A stretch of 64,000 bases of DNA from Parvibaculaceae bacterium (GCA_028283765.1 JAPWJY010000008.1:1803001-1867000), one strand, 5' to 3'; shown: positions 9,225 to 16,120, numbered from the stretch's first letter. The notes: generated by a model from the sequence alone, not told the origin. A program made the numbers and translations.

Positions 9225-9551
9225 TTAGTTCCAAACGATTATTTGCCCAGTGGGCAAAACAAGTTCTAAAAATTCTGGGCCAGTAGATTCCTCACCATGT
9301 AAGGAGATAAGTACACTCACTGAGGTACTGAAATATATCTTGATAGAATATATTTCTTCATTTATTGATTTTACAGTTCTATCAAGCAGGTCGGAATACT
9401 TTATTTTATAATCACAAATAATACTCGTCTTGCTAAATGATACCAAAACAGTGCCATCATCGAACAACATCCTTACGCCTTGCTCAGCGGGAATGGCATC
9501 AAGCAATTTCTTTCCTATCAATGATTGAAGAATTGTTTTCATGATACTCAA
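9225..9551 (-). CDS. Probable immunity protein for the adjacent orphan toxin tail
   Basis: This 108-residue soluble protein of low GC content has the pattern LIGKKLLD, VRMLFDDGTVLVSFSK, then GPEFLELVLPTGQIIVWN at the C terminus. Small all-beta proteins of this kind commonly follow toxin tails in Rhs/CDI-type loci. The start overlaps the stop of the toxin tail by 4 bases (ATGA), the usual toxin-immunity coupling. The family name is not certain. The function is inferred from position and general resemblance. Confidence 0.5.
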   Translation of the reverse strand: MSIMKTILQSLIGKKLLDAIPAEQGVRMLFDDGTVLVSFSKTSIICDYKIKYSDLLDRTVKSINEEIYSIKIYFSTSVSVLISLHGEESTGPEFLELVLPTGQIIVWN

Positions 9552-9730
9552 TTGATCGGATAATGGCTCAGTCTGTTCGGTATAGTTCGACCAGTGTACG
9601 GATCTACGTCTTGACCGCTAGCATTTTGATATTTGACATAGCCACTGGGGTAACCTGGGCTACTGCCTCGCACGAACACTGTCTTAAGTTTTAGCGACAA
9701 TAGAAATATATATTGAAAACGTATGATCAT
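9548..9730 (-). pseudogene. Orphan polymorphic-toxin C-terminal tail
   Basis: This short frame ends in SSPGYPSGYVKYQNASGQDV followed by DPYTGRTIPNRLSHYPIN. I recognise this style of ending (GYPxGYVxYxNxxGQxVxPYTGxT) from the last residues of secreted polymorphic toxins. The delivery and most of the catalytic portion are missing, and the first 20 residues are hydrophobic and not family-like, so this is a displaced remnant. Its stop overlaps the immunity-like gene downstream, and its start overlaps the membrane-protein gene upstream. Confidence 0.5.
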
Positions 9731-10050
9731 TTATACTTTATAAAAATAGATATTATAAAAATAATACCAGCCAATATATAAAAAATTCTCATAGATAATA
9801 TTATATAACGAATAGAGGAATTTTTAATCTGACCGGATTGAGATTGAAAGGAAAAGAGAAACATTCTAAACGACGCATGTGATGGCCTAGCTTTATGATT
9901 TCTCTGTGGGAAAAACTCAGGAGAACCAAGTTTTTCCCAAATACTGGATTCCGCACGTTTAATATACGAATTAAGTATAACGGCGAGAATTAGCCATGAA
10001 AACATTAAAGAGGCATCAATGCATACCAAAATATCTAATATTTTCATCAA
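9727..10050 (-). CDS. Small two-helix membrane protein, possible immunity protein
   Basis: The 107-residue protein has a hydrophobic segment at about residues 5-28 (ILVCIDASLMFSWLILAVIL), a polar middle (residues 30-75) and a second hydrophobic segment at about 85-105. It is very AT-rich compared with the core genome. It lies directly downstream of the orphan toxin module 10057-10809 (6-base gap). In polymorphic-toxin loci that is the immunity position, and membrane immunity proteins usually pair with membrane-acting toxins. I do not recognise the family. Confidence 0.45.
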   Translation of the reverse strand: MMKILDILVCIDASLMFSWLILAVILNSYIKRAESSIWEKLGSPEFFPQRNHKARPSHASFRMFLFSFQSQSGQIKNSSIRYIILSMRIFYILAGIIFIISIFIKYK

Positions 10051-10056
10051 TTATTC

Positions 10057-10809
10057 CTATTTTATTTTCCAAGAATACCCGCTTGTCGATGTTATAGCTG
10101 CCCCAGCTCCTATTCCCATAGATACAGATAGAGTATCCACACCATTAGTAGATGATAGGGTAAGAACAGGTCCATAAAAAAACGGGAAAAAGGCAATAGT
10201 GCTCTGACGCGTGAAGCCATAGGTCTCAGGGCCGTTCGTATAAATCACGTGATCTACAGAAAGACCTTTCGAAAAACCAACTTCCCCCAAACCTATACCA
10301 ATGCCACTATAGCATGATCCAAAAGAACATGAAGCTTCAGCTACAAAACCACTATACCCATAAGCCACTCCCATACTAGCAGAGGCCGCCTCCAAACTAT
10401 CATTAATAAAGTTGTTATTATAAGCTGAAATGCTTGAAGCGTTAGTGTGTTCGGCATTTATACCATCCGGGGACTGATAATGACTCCAGTCGCAATTTTC
10501 AAAGCAATCATTGAACAGATACCCGAACGCCCCTGTTACGGCGCCATCAGAGAATTTCCCCCCGCTGAGAACGGAGCCAACTCCTCCGACGACAGCGGTC
10601 TGCGCTTCTGCCATTGCAAGTTGGCTGAGCGTGTGGGCCTGCATCGGGGAAGCGCCATCACTGATTGCCGCGGCAAGAAAACCTGCCTGAAACTTCCCCC
10701 CGCTGGCAACGCTTGAAACACCACCCACGATGCCGTGCATGCCGGCACTCTCCACCAGCCCGGCGGGTGTCGAGGTATCAACCCCCCAAACGTCCTTGAG
10801 ATCGCCCAC
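10057..10809 (-). CDS. Orphan polymorphic-toxin C-terminal module (linker plus unrecognised tail)
   Basis: The first 100 or so residues are a glycine-rich pre-toxin linker of the Rhs/filamentous-haemagglutinin kind (GMHGIVGGVSSVASGGKFQA, then SGGKFSDGAVTGAFGYLFND). This linker is nearly identical to the one at 14307-14643. After LFND the sequence changes to a different composition: about 150 residues rich in Ser, Tyr and Gly with two Cys pairs (CFENC, CSFGSC), GVAYGYSGFVAEAS and VLTLSSTNGVDTLSVSMGIG. I cannot name this tail. The apparent start is a GTG with no real N-terminal region, and the frame continues upstream only to the repeat junction near 10850, so this is a displaced C-terminal cassette and not a complete toxin gene. 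Confidence 0.55.
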   Translation of the reverse strand: MGDLKDVWGVDTSTPAGLVESAGMHGIVGGVSSVASGGKFQAGFLAAAISDGASPMQAHTLSQLAMAEAQTAVVGGVGSVLSGGKFSDGAVTGAFGYLFNDCFENCDWSHYQSPDGINAEHTNASSISAYNNNFINDSLEAASASMGVAYGYSGFVAEASCSFGSCYSGIGIGLGEVGFSKGLSVDHVIYTNGPETYGFTRQSTIAFFPFFYGPVLTLSSTNGVDTLSVSMGIGAGAAITSTSGYSWKIK

Positions 10810-10848
10810 ACCAGAGAATGCTGCTGCAGTGGCTGCTCCAATGACGGC
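10511..10848 (-). repeat. Pre-toxin linker repeat, copy 1
   Basis: About 338 bases nearly identical to 14307-14643, encoding the conserved GGVSSVASGGKFQAG to GAFGYLFN linker. The copies diverge abruptly right after the LFN codons and just before the GAVIGAATAAAF-type start. That is the pattern expected from recombination that swaps toxin tails behind a common linker. Copy 2 lacks one base near 14576 relative to this copy. Confidence 0.85.
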
Positions 10849-10851
10849 CGA

Positions 10852-11013
10852 CGGGATTCCCGCCTTCGCCGATCACCCGATATAGTGTCGTATCCTCACT
10901 CAGGACACTCCCCTCGTAGGTAGCGCTTCTGAACGTATTCGCGATGTCAGATGCCAGCGGCCCGGGGTTGATCGGCAAGAAGACACCAATTCCCTCTACC
11001 CCCTCTGCTGCGA
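10852..11013 (-). repeat. Pre-toxin segment repeat, copy 1 (truncated toxin start)
   Basis: About 162 bases matching 13983-14144. It encodes AAEGxEGIGxFxPINPGPLA followed by SDIANTFRSATYEGSVLSED and TTLYRVIGEGGNP. In this copy the frame is cut right after GGNP and joined, out of frame, to linker copy 1. The full-length copy continues into a toxin domain at 13774. It begins directly after the stop of the small gene at 11018-11203. Confidence 0.8.
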
Positions 11014-11017
11014 ATGA

Positions 11018-11203
11018 TCACCTCAGCGAGCCGATTTCCGACGCGCGCTCTCGACAGGCATTAGTGAGATCCTCGACGTCGATCCCCTTATCTGAGACCC
11101 TATGGCCGGCCCGGCCGGTTGCGATCACTTCGTAGACGCCCGCCGAAACCTCGGCGATCTGGAACGTCCAGTCCGGCAGATCCGGGTAGCTTTTGATGGT
11201 CAT
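11018..11203 (-). CDS. Small probable immunity protein
   Basis: A 61-residue protein with an acidic, compact sequence: PDLPDWTFQIAEVSAGVYEV, then GRAGHRVSDKGIDVEDLTN and an ACRERASEIG ending. Small proteins of this style are frequent behind polymorphic-toxin tails. Its start overlaps the stop of the TNT-like tail fragment (11200-11412) by 4 bases, the normal toxin-immunity arrangement. Function is inferred from context. Confidence 0.5.
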   Translation of the reverse strand: MTIKSYPDLPDWTFQIAEVSAGVYEVIATGRAGHRVSDKGIDVEDLTNACRERASEIGSLR

Positions 11204-11412
11204 GGGGTGGCCTCCGAAAGATAGCCTTGTTCAAGCAACTCGCCCAACGTCATAGACGAACGATACTGCGTTCCGAGACCGAATTGCCCGAAAGCAGGAG
11301 CGACCGTCCGGGCTGGCAGAGGGCGGCGTAGCTGTCGCGTCAGCCGAGCGGCCATCAGGCCGGCCCTTGACGGCACGATGGCGTGCCTAGTCCGCTCCAA
11401 GCCAGCGTGCAA
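11200..11412 (-). pseudogene. Tail fragment resembling the C terminus of a TNT-type NAD-glycohydrolase toxin
   Basis: Only the last 40 or so residues are informative: APAFGQFGLGTQYRSSMTLG then ELLEQGYLSE. The TNT toxin fold characteristically ends with a (P/A)xFGQxGxGTQY segment followed by LLxxGYL, and this fits closely. The upstream part of the domain is not visible in any frame, so the toxin is dead as it stands. Stop/start coupling to the 61-residue gene downstream supports a former toxin-immunity pair. Confidence 0.45.
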
Positions 11413-11734
11413 GGATCATGGGGACATAAAAAATCCCTACAATGTCAAAGTGCTGACCGTAGAATAACCGGCCATGGCTCCATCCCCTGGCGCCAGGGTT
11501 CCATAAAAAACGACGTGCAGACAAGGACTTGCGAGGCTCATAGAGCCAATGCCTTTTATCTTGCTATCGTTCCAAAACGCCACCAACCCCGCCCCCTGCT
11601 ACGCTCTCGTGTCCTGCCAGGAGCAGAGAACGTTACGCAGTAACAGAGTGGCTAGGTCGGCGAACTCACCGAGGAACGGTTTGCCCCATCTGGAAGGTGT
11701 GCTGATTGCCGAGGACCCTGAAGAGCATTAGCTT
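11413..11734. other. Gene-poor stretch inside the toxin array
   Basis: About 320 bases with no convincing gene on either strand. Short open frames exist on the + strand but have no ribosome site or family-like sequence. It probably holds degraded coding DNA from a lost cassette, perhaps the missing front of the TNT-like toxin. Confidence 0.4.
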
Positions 11735-12091
11735 CTATTTACAGAAAAATGGCCTACAGACGCGCTTCAATTGGAGTTCTTGATCATCATTCAGGAATAT
11801 TATATCCAGATGCTGATCCGTTTTAAAAATATTCGAGAAAGCCGCGCCGACATAACTTATTATTTTCTCCTGAACATTTCCTTGGACCCGCAGACATAAA
11901 GCCACGGAGGCATCAATTCCATTTCCAAAATCAACCTGCGCCAAGTAGGCGCTCTCAATCTCTCCGCCGAAATTAAATAATTTGGAGAGCTTCTCTTTCA
12001 ACATCCGCTCTGGACGCCCATCCTGCTCACCTAGAAATAGGAGCTTTTTGACGACCGTCTTTTCAGGGGCGCGCACGGGCAACTCCATCAT
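11735..12091 (-). CDS. SseB C-terminal-domain-like protein
   Basis: The 118-residue protein resembles the C-terminal domain of SseB-type proteins: IESAYLAQVDFGNGIDASVA in the AxLAQ...D/G pattern, then a LCLRVQG strand, HLDIIFLNDDQEL and a short RPFF ending. Standalone copies of this domain often sit among polymorphic-toxin immunity genes. I see no toxin directly upstream. The base composition is AT-richer than the core genome. Role as an orphan immunity protein is inferred. Confidence 0.5.
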   Translation of the reverse strand: MMELPVRAPEKTVVKKLLFLGEQDGRPERMLKEKLSKLFNFGGEIESAYLAQVDFGNGIDASVALCLRVQGNVQEKIISYVGAAFSNIFKTDQHLDIIFLNDDQELQLKRVCRPFFCK

Positions 12092-12144
12092 CAGGAACTA
12101 TGTCGCGGTCAGTTCGCCCACGTCCAACAAACTCCATGGTGCGG

Positions 12145-12378
12145 CTAAAGTTCCTTCACCCGGAGTGGGACCACCACCTGCGGATCAATTTCATCAGAGC
12201 GGTCCGGCCAGTTCCCCCAAACCACCTCCGCAAGGAATGGTCGCCCTCGCACCGTAACCGTAACTGTGTCGCCGACGACCGGAGCGGGACCATCGAACCG
12301 ATTTTCTTCCGGCCCGAGTTCACGCTCTGTGACTAACTCGCCGCCTTTGAGGATCACGCGTTTCACCCAATACGTCAT
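12145..12378 (-). CDS. Small hypothetical protein
   Basis: A 77-residue soluble protein (start MTYWVKRVILKGGELV; RPFLAEVVWGNWPD in the middle; VVVPLRVKEL at the end), probably all-beta. I chose the internal ATG at 12378 because the preceding residues of the longer frame are unlike a protein start. No family is recognised. It lies in the array of small immunity-like genes. Confidence 0.45.
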   Translation of the reverse strand: MTYWVKRVILKGGELVTERELGPEENRFDGPAPVVGDTVTVTVRGRPFLAEVVWGNWPDRSDEIDPQVVVPLRVKEL

Positions 12379-12576
12379 CGTCACCCCCGCACACTGCAAA
12401 AACCAATATGCAGACAACCACTTACGCCCAAAGGGCCGGCGGATCACAAATCCGCTTTATCTTGCCATATCCCGCCATATTCCGAATCAGCCCAAACTGA
12501 AGAATCCGGTGCCCCGGTCAGGGCCCTCTCTACGCATTTAATGTTCGACTTGGCATAATGGCGATGGTCGCGCCAA

Positions 12577-13203
12577 TCAGCACCCGAAGCCAGCGTAGGA
12601 CTGGGTGAGGCCACGGCGCCAAGGCTCGGTCAATTCGCCGAATGGAACAGATGCTGCGGAGCCAGCCTTGAGGAGCACCGTAATCGGTTCCGCATGCAGT
12701 TGTTTCAGACACTCAACATACTTTCCTGTATCGTGGGGATGACGCAAGGCAATGGCGGCAACGTCGTTCCCCTTCTCGCAGTAAATGCTCCATCCCCCCC
12801 GATCCGACGCGCTTCCATACCGGTCCATGCCAAACAGCCAGCCATTGGCCGGCCCGCCCTGTCGTAGCGCGGCATCATAAGAATGCGGCTCCATCCCAGC
12901 ATCAATGAACAACATGGCTGCTTCCTCATACACCATCCGGTCCGTCTCGCTGAGATTGAGCAGGCAACAAACCTCCGCCCCTTCCGCATTTAGCAAGCCA
13001 GCTGCGATCACAGCAAAACCTGGTGAAAACAAACGGTCGGACTCGAAAAACAAGAATGCGCCCCAACTCCCCAGAAAAACCTGTGAGGGAAAACTCACCG
13101 CGCTATTGATCGAACCAAACACATGGCCGAACGCTCGGCGCTTCGCGTCATCAGAGGGTCGCACACTCGCCTCCCTAAAACCGTCCTCGGCAAAGCGGCT
13201 CAT
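12577..13203 (-). CDS. Probable immunity protein paired with the toxin tail at 13200-13541
   Basis: The 208-residue soluble protein has mixed composition, with segments FGHVFGSINSAVSFPSQVFL, GMEPHSYDAALRQGG and GWSIYCEKGNDVAAIALRHP. Its ATG overlaps the toxin-tail stop by 4 bases, the hallmark of a coupled immunity gene. No named family is recognised, so the role comes from position. Confidence 0.5.
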   Translation of the reverse strand: MSRFAEDGFREASVRPSDDAKRRAFGHVFGSINSAVSFPSQVFLGSWGAFLFFESDRLFSPGFAVIAAGLLNAEGAEVCCLLNLSETDRMVYEEAAMLFIDAGMEPHSYDAALRQGGPANGWLFGMDRYGSASDRGGWSIYCEKGNDVAAIALRHPHDTGKYVECLKQLHAEPITVLLKAGSAASVPFGELTEPWRRGLTQSYAGFGC

Positions 13204-13541
13204 GGCCCGCCCAGCGAATATTTCACGATGCTGCCATTGCCCCCAAAAAACTGTGCGCCGGGGGCTCCGGTGCTCGTCCGCGTATAAATCGTAAACGTAT
13301 TCGTCCCATTATTCAGAATCGTGGCCCCCTCCGACTGTTTCACAGCATTATATCCGTTCGATATCAGGTTTTGCTGAAACTCCGCCGCGCCCACATCGGT
13401 CTGAACGTTCAGATACTGGCTGCCCGCGCGCGTTATGGAAGTGTCGTACAGCGAAGATGTTCGGCCGAGAATATCCTCGGCCAGCGGTGCTGCTTCTTCT
13501 GCGGCGTCTATCCTCCGACATTGGGAACGACCGGCTCCCAT
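13200..13541 (-). pseudogene. Orphan polymorphic-toxin C-terminal domain (BECR-RNase-like ending)
   Basis: The recognisable part is AAPLAEDILGRTSSLYDTS then YLNVQTDVGAAEFQQNLISN, and an ending TYTRTSTGAPGAQFFGGNGS with KYSLGG. The pattern 'VQTxVxxxEFxxNLxxxG...STGxPxAxFFxxG' is shared by many short CDI/Rhs toxin tails whose fold is thought to be nuclease-like. The frame lacks a genuine start: the first residues read through the end of the upstream immunity gene in another frame. It is therefore a silent, displaced cassette with its immunity gene directly downstream. Confidence 0.5.
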
Positions 13542-13777
13542 AACCCGCGAAAGGGAAAATCAGGTGGCACGAGTCTCCAGACAGCACCGGTATCGATGTC
13601 CTGAAACCAGCGACCGCCATAGATCATCCCCTTCCCGTATAGGGGGTCGGCCGGAAGCTCTCGGGCCGACCCAGCAGCCACTTGCTGCTCGATATAGCGC
13701 ACGAAGCGCTGATACTCTCCAGGACTGTCAAAGCCATGGATTTCCTCCCATACGACCGCCGCGCGTTGATTGGTCAT
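13508..13777 (-). CDS. Immunity protein paired with the GGGSQIYIP-type toxin tail
   Basis: The 89-residue protein contains VVWEEIHGFDSPGEYQRFVR, then LYGKGMIYGGRWFQDIDTGA and WRLVPPDFPFRGLWEPV. The ending 'xGGRWFxxxxTGxxWRLVxPDxPFxGxWxPV' is a pattern I associate with small immunity proteins of bacterial toxin loci. Its ATG overlaps the upstream toxin stop by 4 bases (13774-13777). This is the best preserved toxin-immunity pair in the array. Confidence 0.6.
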   Translation of the reverse strand: MTNQRAAVVWEEIHGFDSPGEYQRFVRYIEQQVAAGSARELPADPLYGKGMIYGGRWFQDIDTGAVWRLVPPDFPFRGLWEPVVPNVGG

Positions 13778-14186
13778 GGCACTAATCCCGGAATGTAAAT
13801 TTGGCTTCCTCCGCCAACGAGGCCGCCCTGCGCGGCTGCCGCGCCGCTGTATATCTGCGTGCCGGCAAGGAAGGTGCGCGTGATCATCGTAGTCGCAGTA
13901 TTCCCCCAGCTCTGGTCCAGCGCAGAGTCTATGACCGACTGCAACGGACCGGTCGGCTGTGTCGAGGTCCAGTAGGCCCCAGCGGGATTCCCGCCCTCAC
14001 CGATCACCCGATAGAGCGTCGTATCTTCGCTCAAAACGCTACCCTCATACGTAGCGCTTCTGAATGTATTCGCGATATCAGACGCAAGCGGTCCCGGGTT
14101 GATCGGTGAGAAGGCACCGATCCCCTCTGCGCCTTCTGCGGCGACTCCCCAAGCGGAATATACCTCATACCCTTCATTGTTACATA
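13774..14186 (-). pseudogene. Orphan polymorphic-toxin C-terminal domain (DTTLYRV...GGGSQIYIP type)
   Basis: The open frame starts just after a stop at about 14187 and has no in-frame ATG; the first possible initiator is a TTG at 14034. It encodes EGAEGIGAFSPINPGPLASD then EDTTLYRVIGEGGNPAGAYW, followed by GNTATTMITRTFLAGTQIYS and GGLVGGGSQIYIPGLVP. The layout YRV-G...W...GNTAT...G...GG..Q.YIP is that of a compact secreted toxin domain, possibly of ADP-ribosyltransferase-like fold, but I cannot fix the family. The toxin part looks intact; only the delivery portion and start are missing, as expected for an orphan cassette. Confidence 0.55.
13983..14144 (-). repeat. Pre-toxin segment repeat, copy 2
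   Basis: About 162 bases matching 10852-11013. Here the repeat continues into the complete toxin domain ending at 13774, so this is the parental arrangement and the other copy is a truncated derivative. Confidence 0.8.
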
Positions 14187-14643
14187 GTTACATAGGCTAC
14201 TGGAATTAGTACAGCCGCGCCTGCGACCATAAGTGCGTCAACACCAAAGGCTTCATTCACCCCGTCCGATGGAGTCGACCCGTCGGGGCATACATGTCCC
14301 AAGCAGTTGAACAGGTACCCGAACGCTCCTGTCACAGCGCCATCAGAGAATTTCCCCTCGCCGAGAACGGAGCCAACTCCTCCGACGACAGCGGTCTGCG
14401 CTTCTGCCATTGCAAGTTGGCTGAGCGTGTGGGCCTGCATCGGGGAAGCGCCATCACTGATTGCCGCGGCAAGAAAACCTGCCTGAAACTTCCCCCCGCT
14501 GGCAACGCTTGAAACACCACCCACGATGCCGTGCATGCCGGCACTCTCCGCCAGCCCGGCGGGTGTCGAGGTGTCACCCCCCAAGTATCTTTGAGATCGC
14601 CCACACCAGAGAATGCTGCCGCAGTGGCCGCTCCAATAACGGC
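14180..14643 (-). pseudogene. Pre-toxin linker with truncated tail, carrying a one-base deletion
   Basis: From about 14575 downward the frame reads STPAGLAESAGMHGIVGGVS through FSDGAVTGAFGYLFN, the same linker as at 10511-10848. It then ends in about 40 residues (CLGHVCPDGSTPSDGV...VPVAYVTM-like) and stops at 14180. The tail looks truncated. Near 14576 copy 1 reads GTTGATACC and this copy reads GTGACACC, one base shorter, so the linker start and its remainder are in different frames. The module cannot be expressed as one protein. Confidence 0.6.
14307..14643 (-). repeat. Pre-toxin linker repeat, copy 2
   Basis: About 337 bases nearly identical to 10511-10848. Its upstream edge (about 14643) abuts the ruvC-like fragment, and its downstream edge is where the two toxin tails diverge. 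Confidence 0.85.
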
Positions 14644-14778
14644 TCCCTTGCCCCTTCGCTGCCTGGCCGGACTGGGAAAGTCGAACTTCAGGGCCCCGAG
14701 CGACTCGCACCCGTCGCCCAGGACCGCCCAACCAAAACTGGCGGCAGGGTCGAGTCCCAATATGCGCGTCGTACCCAT
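14644..14778 (-). pseudogene. 5' fragment of a phage RuvC-like Holliday-junction resolvase, joined to the toxin linker
   Basis: From the ATG at 14778 the product reads MGTTRILGLDPAASFGWAVL then GALKFDFPSP. The ILGLDxAxxxGWA strand with its catalytic Asp is the start of phage RuvC-type resolvases. After about 45 residues the frame continues, without a stop, into the GAVIGAATAAAFSGVGDLKD part of the toxin linker, so the rest of the nuclease has been replaced. The junction is near 14643. The joined frame runs on until the linker frameshift. It marks the border between prophage and toxin DNA. Confidence 0.6.
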
Positions 14779-14794
14779 ATTTCTATTTATTTTA

Positions 14795-14811
14795 GTAGCA
14801 CTAAGTGTTAC
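14795..14811. promoter_or_regulatory. Near-palindrome between ruvC fragment and toxin-antitoxin genes, probable operator
   Basis: GTAGCACTAAGTGTTAC is a 17-base inverted repeat with one mismatch and a central A, placed 29 bases before the preferred toxin start in an AT-rich divergent promoter region. The antitoxin encoded downstream has a helix-turn-helix, and such antitoxins normally bind a palindrome at this position to repress their own operon. Binding is inferred. Confidence 0.55.
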
Positions 14812-14840
14812 ATATATCCATGGCATACACCGAGCAAACG

Positions 14841-15212
14841 ATGCGAGTTTTCAAGACTGCCTGGTTCTCAAAGGCGGCCCGCAAGGCACACATCAACGAC
14901 GCCGAGCTCTGCGAGGCCATCCGCGAGGTCATGAAGGGCCAGGCCGACGATCTGGGCGGCGGGGTGTTCAAGAAGCGCCTGAACAAGAACATGCACCGCA
15001 GCATCATTCTGGCACGCGGTCGAAAGTATTGGGTCTATGCCTACCTGTTCGCGAAGAAGGACAGGGATAACATAGACGAGGATGAGCTGGGCGCGTTCCG
15101 TGACTTGGCCGATGTCTATGCCGCGAAGACGGATGATGCCATCAACAAGGAACTCGCAGCCAAGGAACTAGTGGAGATTTGCCATGACGACAAAGTCAAA
15201 GTTCAAGAGTGA
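14841..15212 (+). CDS. RelE/HigB-family toxin of a type II toxin-antitoxin pair
   Basis: About 123 residues from the ATG at 14841 (RVFKTAWFSKAARKAHINDA, then GQADDLGGGVFKKRLNKNMH, RSIILARGRKYWVYAYLFAK and a KDRDNID segment). These are hallmarks of the HigB-like RelE superfamily, ribosome-dependent or free mRNA endoribonucleases. Earlier in-frame ATGs at 14805 and 14820 lack ribosome sites, and family members start at MRVFKT. The gene overlaps the antitoxin gene by 29 bases. The order toxin-then-antitoxin is the HigBA order. It lies in the prophage remnant, where it may have helped maintain the element. Confidence 0.82.
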   Translation: MRVFKTAWFSKAARKAHINDAELCEAIREVMKGQADDLGGGVFKKRLNKNMHRSIILARGRKYWVYAYLFAKKDRDNIDEDELGAFRDLADVYAAKTDDAINKELAAKELVEICHDDKVKVQE

Positions 15213-15507
15213 CGCCTTCGAAGCGATCCACAGCAGCGCTGCTGGCATGTTCCGCGTTGGCACGATCGACAAGGCGACCATGCGCCACTTCGACGAGTCC
15301 TGCCTGGCTGTCCCGCCTGCGATCAAGCCAGAGCAGATCAAGCTGCTCCGCGAGAAAAACCACGTCAGCCAGCCGGTGTTCGCCCGCTACCTCAACACGA
15401 GCGAGAGTACGATCGAGAAGTGGGAGACAGGTGCCAAGAAGCCCAGCGGCATGGCGCTCAAGTTGCTGTCGCTCGTGCAGAAGCATGGGCTGCAGATTCT
15501 GGGATGA
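15184..15507 (+). CDS. HigA-like antitoxin with helix-turn-helix domain
   Basis: The 107-residue partner of the preceding toxin has an N-terminal toxin-binding region (residues 1-55) and a C-terminal XRE-type helix-turn-helix: PEQIKLLREKNHVSQPVFAR then LNTSESTIEKWETGAKKPSG. It should neutralise the toxin and repress the operon at the palindrome upstream. It starts inside the toxin gene. Its stop lies 2 bases from the convergent holin stop. Confidence 0.82.
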   Translation: MTTKSKFKSDAFEAIHSSAAGMFRVGTIDKATMRHFDESCLAVPPAIKPEQIKLLREKNHVSQPVFARYLNTSESTIEKWETGAKKPSGMALKLLSLVQKHGLQILG

Positions 15508-15509
15508 TC

Positions 15510-16112
15510 TCAGCCCTGACGTGACTTCACCTCTTCGCGCTGGAGGACGCCCTTGTGCCACGCGGTGATGCCGACAGCCGCGCCGGGTATAACAAGGACC
15601 GTGGTGACTGCGGTGGTGATCACCGGTATCGCGTTCAGGGCGGTCTGGTCCTTGAGGACGATCGCAATGCCTGCCAGCGCGAACACTGCGATGACCGACA
15701 GCAGGCTCGCGAGGCCCACCACGTAACCATTGAACGGCCGCCAGCCCGTCTGCCACCAGTTCTCGTTGGCGGAGGCTACGGCCTCGGCCTGCATGGTCTG
15801 GTTCACTGCCGCAATGGATGTCGTCTCGGCGGCGATCCTCGCCTGCTCCGTCTGCGCATTCAGCTGAGCGAGCGTGATTCTCTCGTTCGACTCCAGCTGC
15901 GCGAGCTTGAACGCCGCCTGCGGGTCGGACGATATGATCTGGGCCAGTGCATCTGGCGAGGCGTCCTCTGTCCCGAATGCCTTCGCGATGAGCCCAGCCA
16001 CGCTCGCGGCCGCTCCGGGCACGTTGCCGGTCAGCACGTTGGTCAGCAGCGGGACGGCGTCGCCCGCTATGGTCCCTATGGTCTTGCCCAGATCGGAGAA
16101 GGAAAAGCTCAT
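15510..16112 (-). CDS. Phage holin, three-transmembrane type
   Basis: The 200-residue protein has an N-terminal region with GxxAxxVAGLIAKAFG, a polar alpha-helical middle (residues 60-110) and a C-terminal half containing the ENWWQTGWRPFNGYVVGLAS motif followed by two strong hydrophobic helices. The WxxGWRPFxG(Y/W) motif is characteristic of the 3-TM holin family found in phages and gene-transfer agents, which releases endolysin to the cell wall. It is directly downstream of the endolysin gene (8-base gap). Confidence 0.8.
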   Translation of the reverse strand: MSFSFSDLGKTIGTIAGDAVPLLTNVLTGNVPGAAASVAGLIAKAFGTEDASPDALAQIISSDPQAAFKLAQLESNERITLAQLNAQTEQARIAAETTSIAAVNQTMQAEAVASANENWWQTGWRPFNGYVVGLASLLSVIAVFALAGIAIVLKDQTALNAIPVITTAVTTVLVIPGAAVGITAWHKGVLQREEVKSRQG

Positions 16113-16120
16113 TTTTTTAC

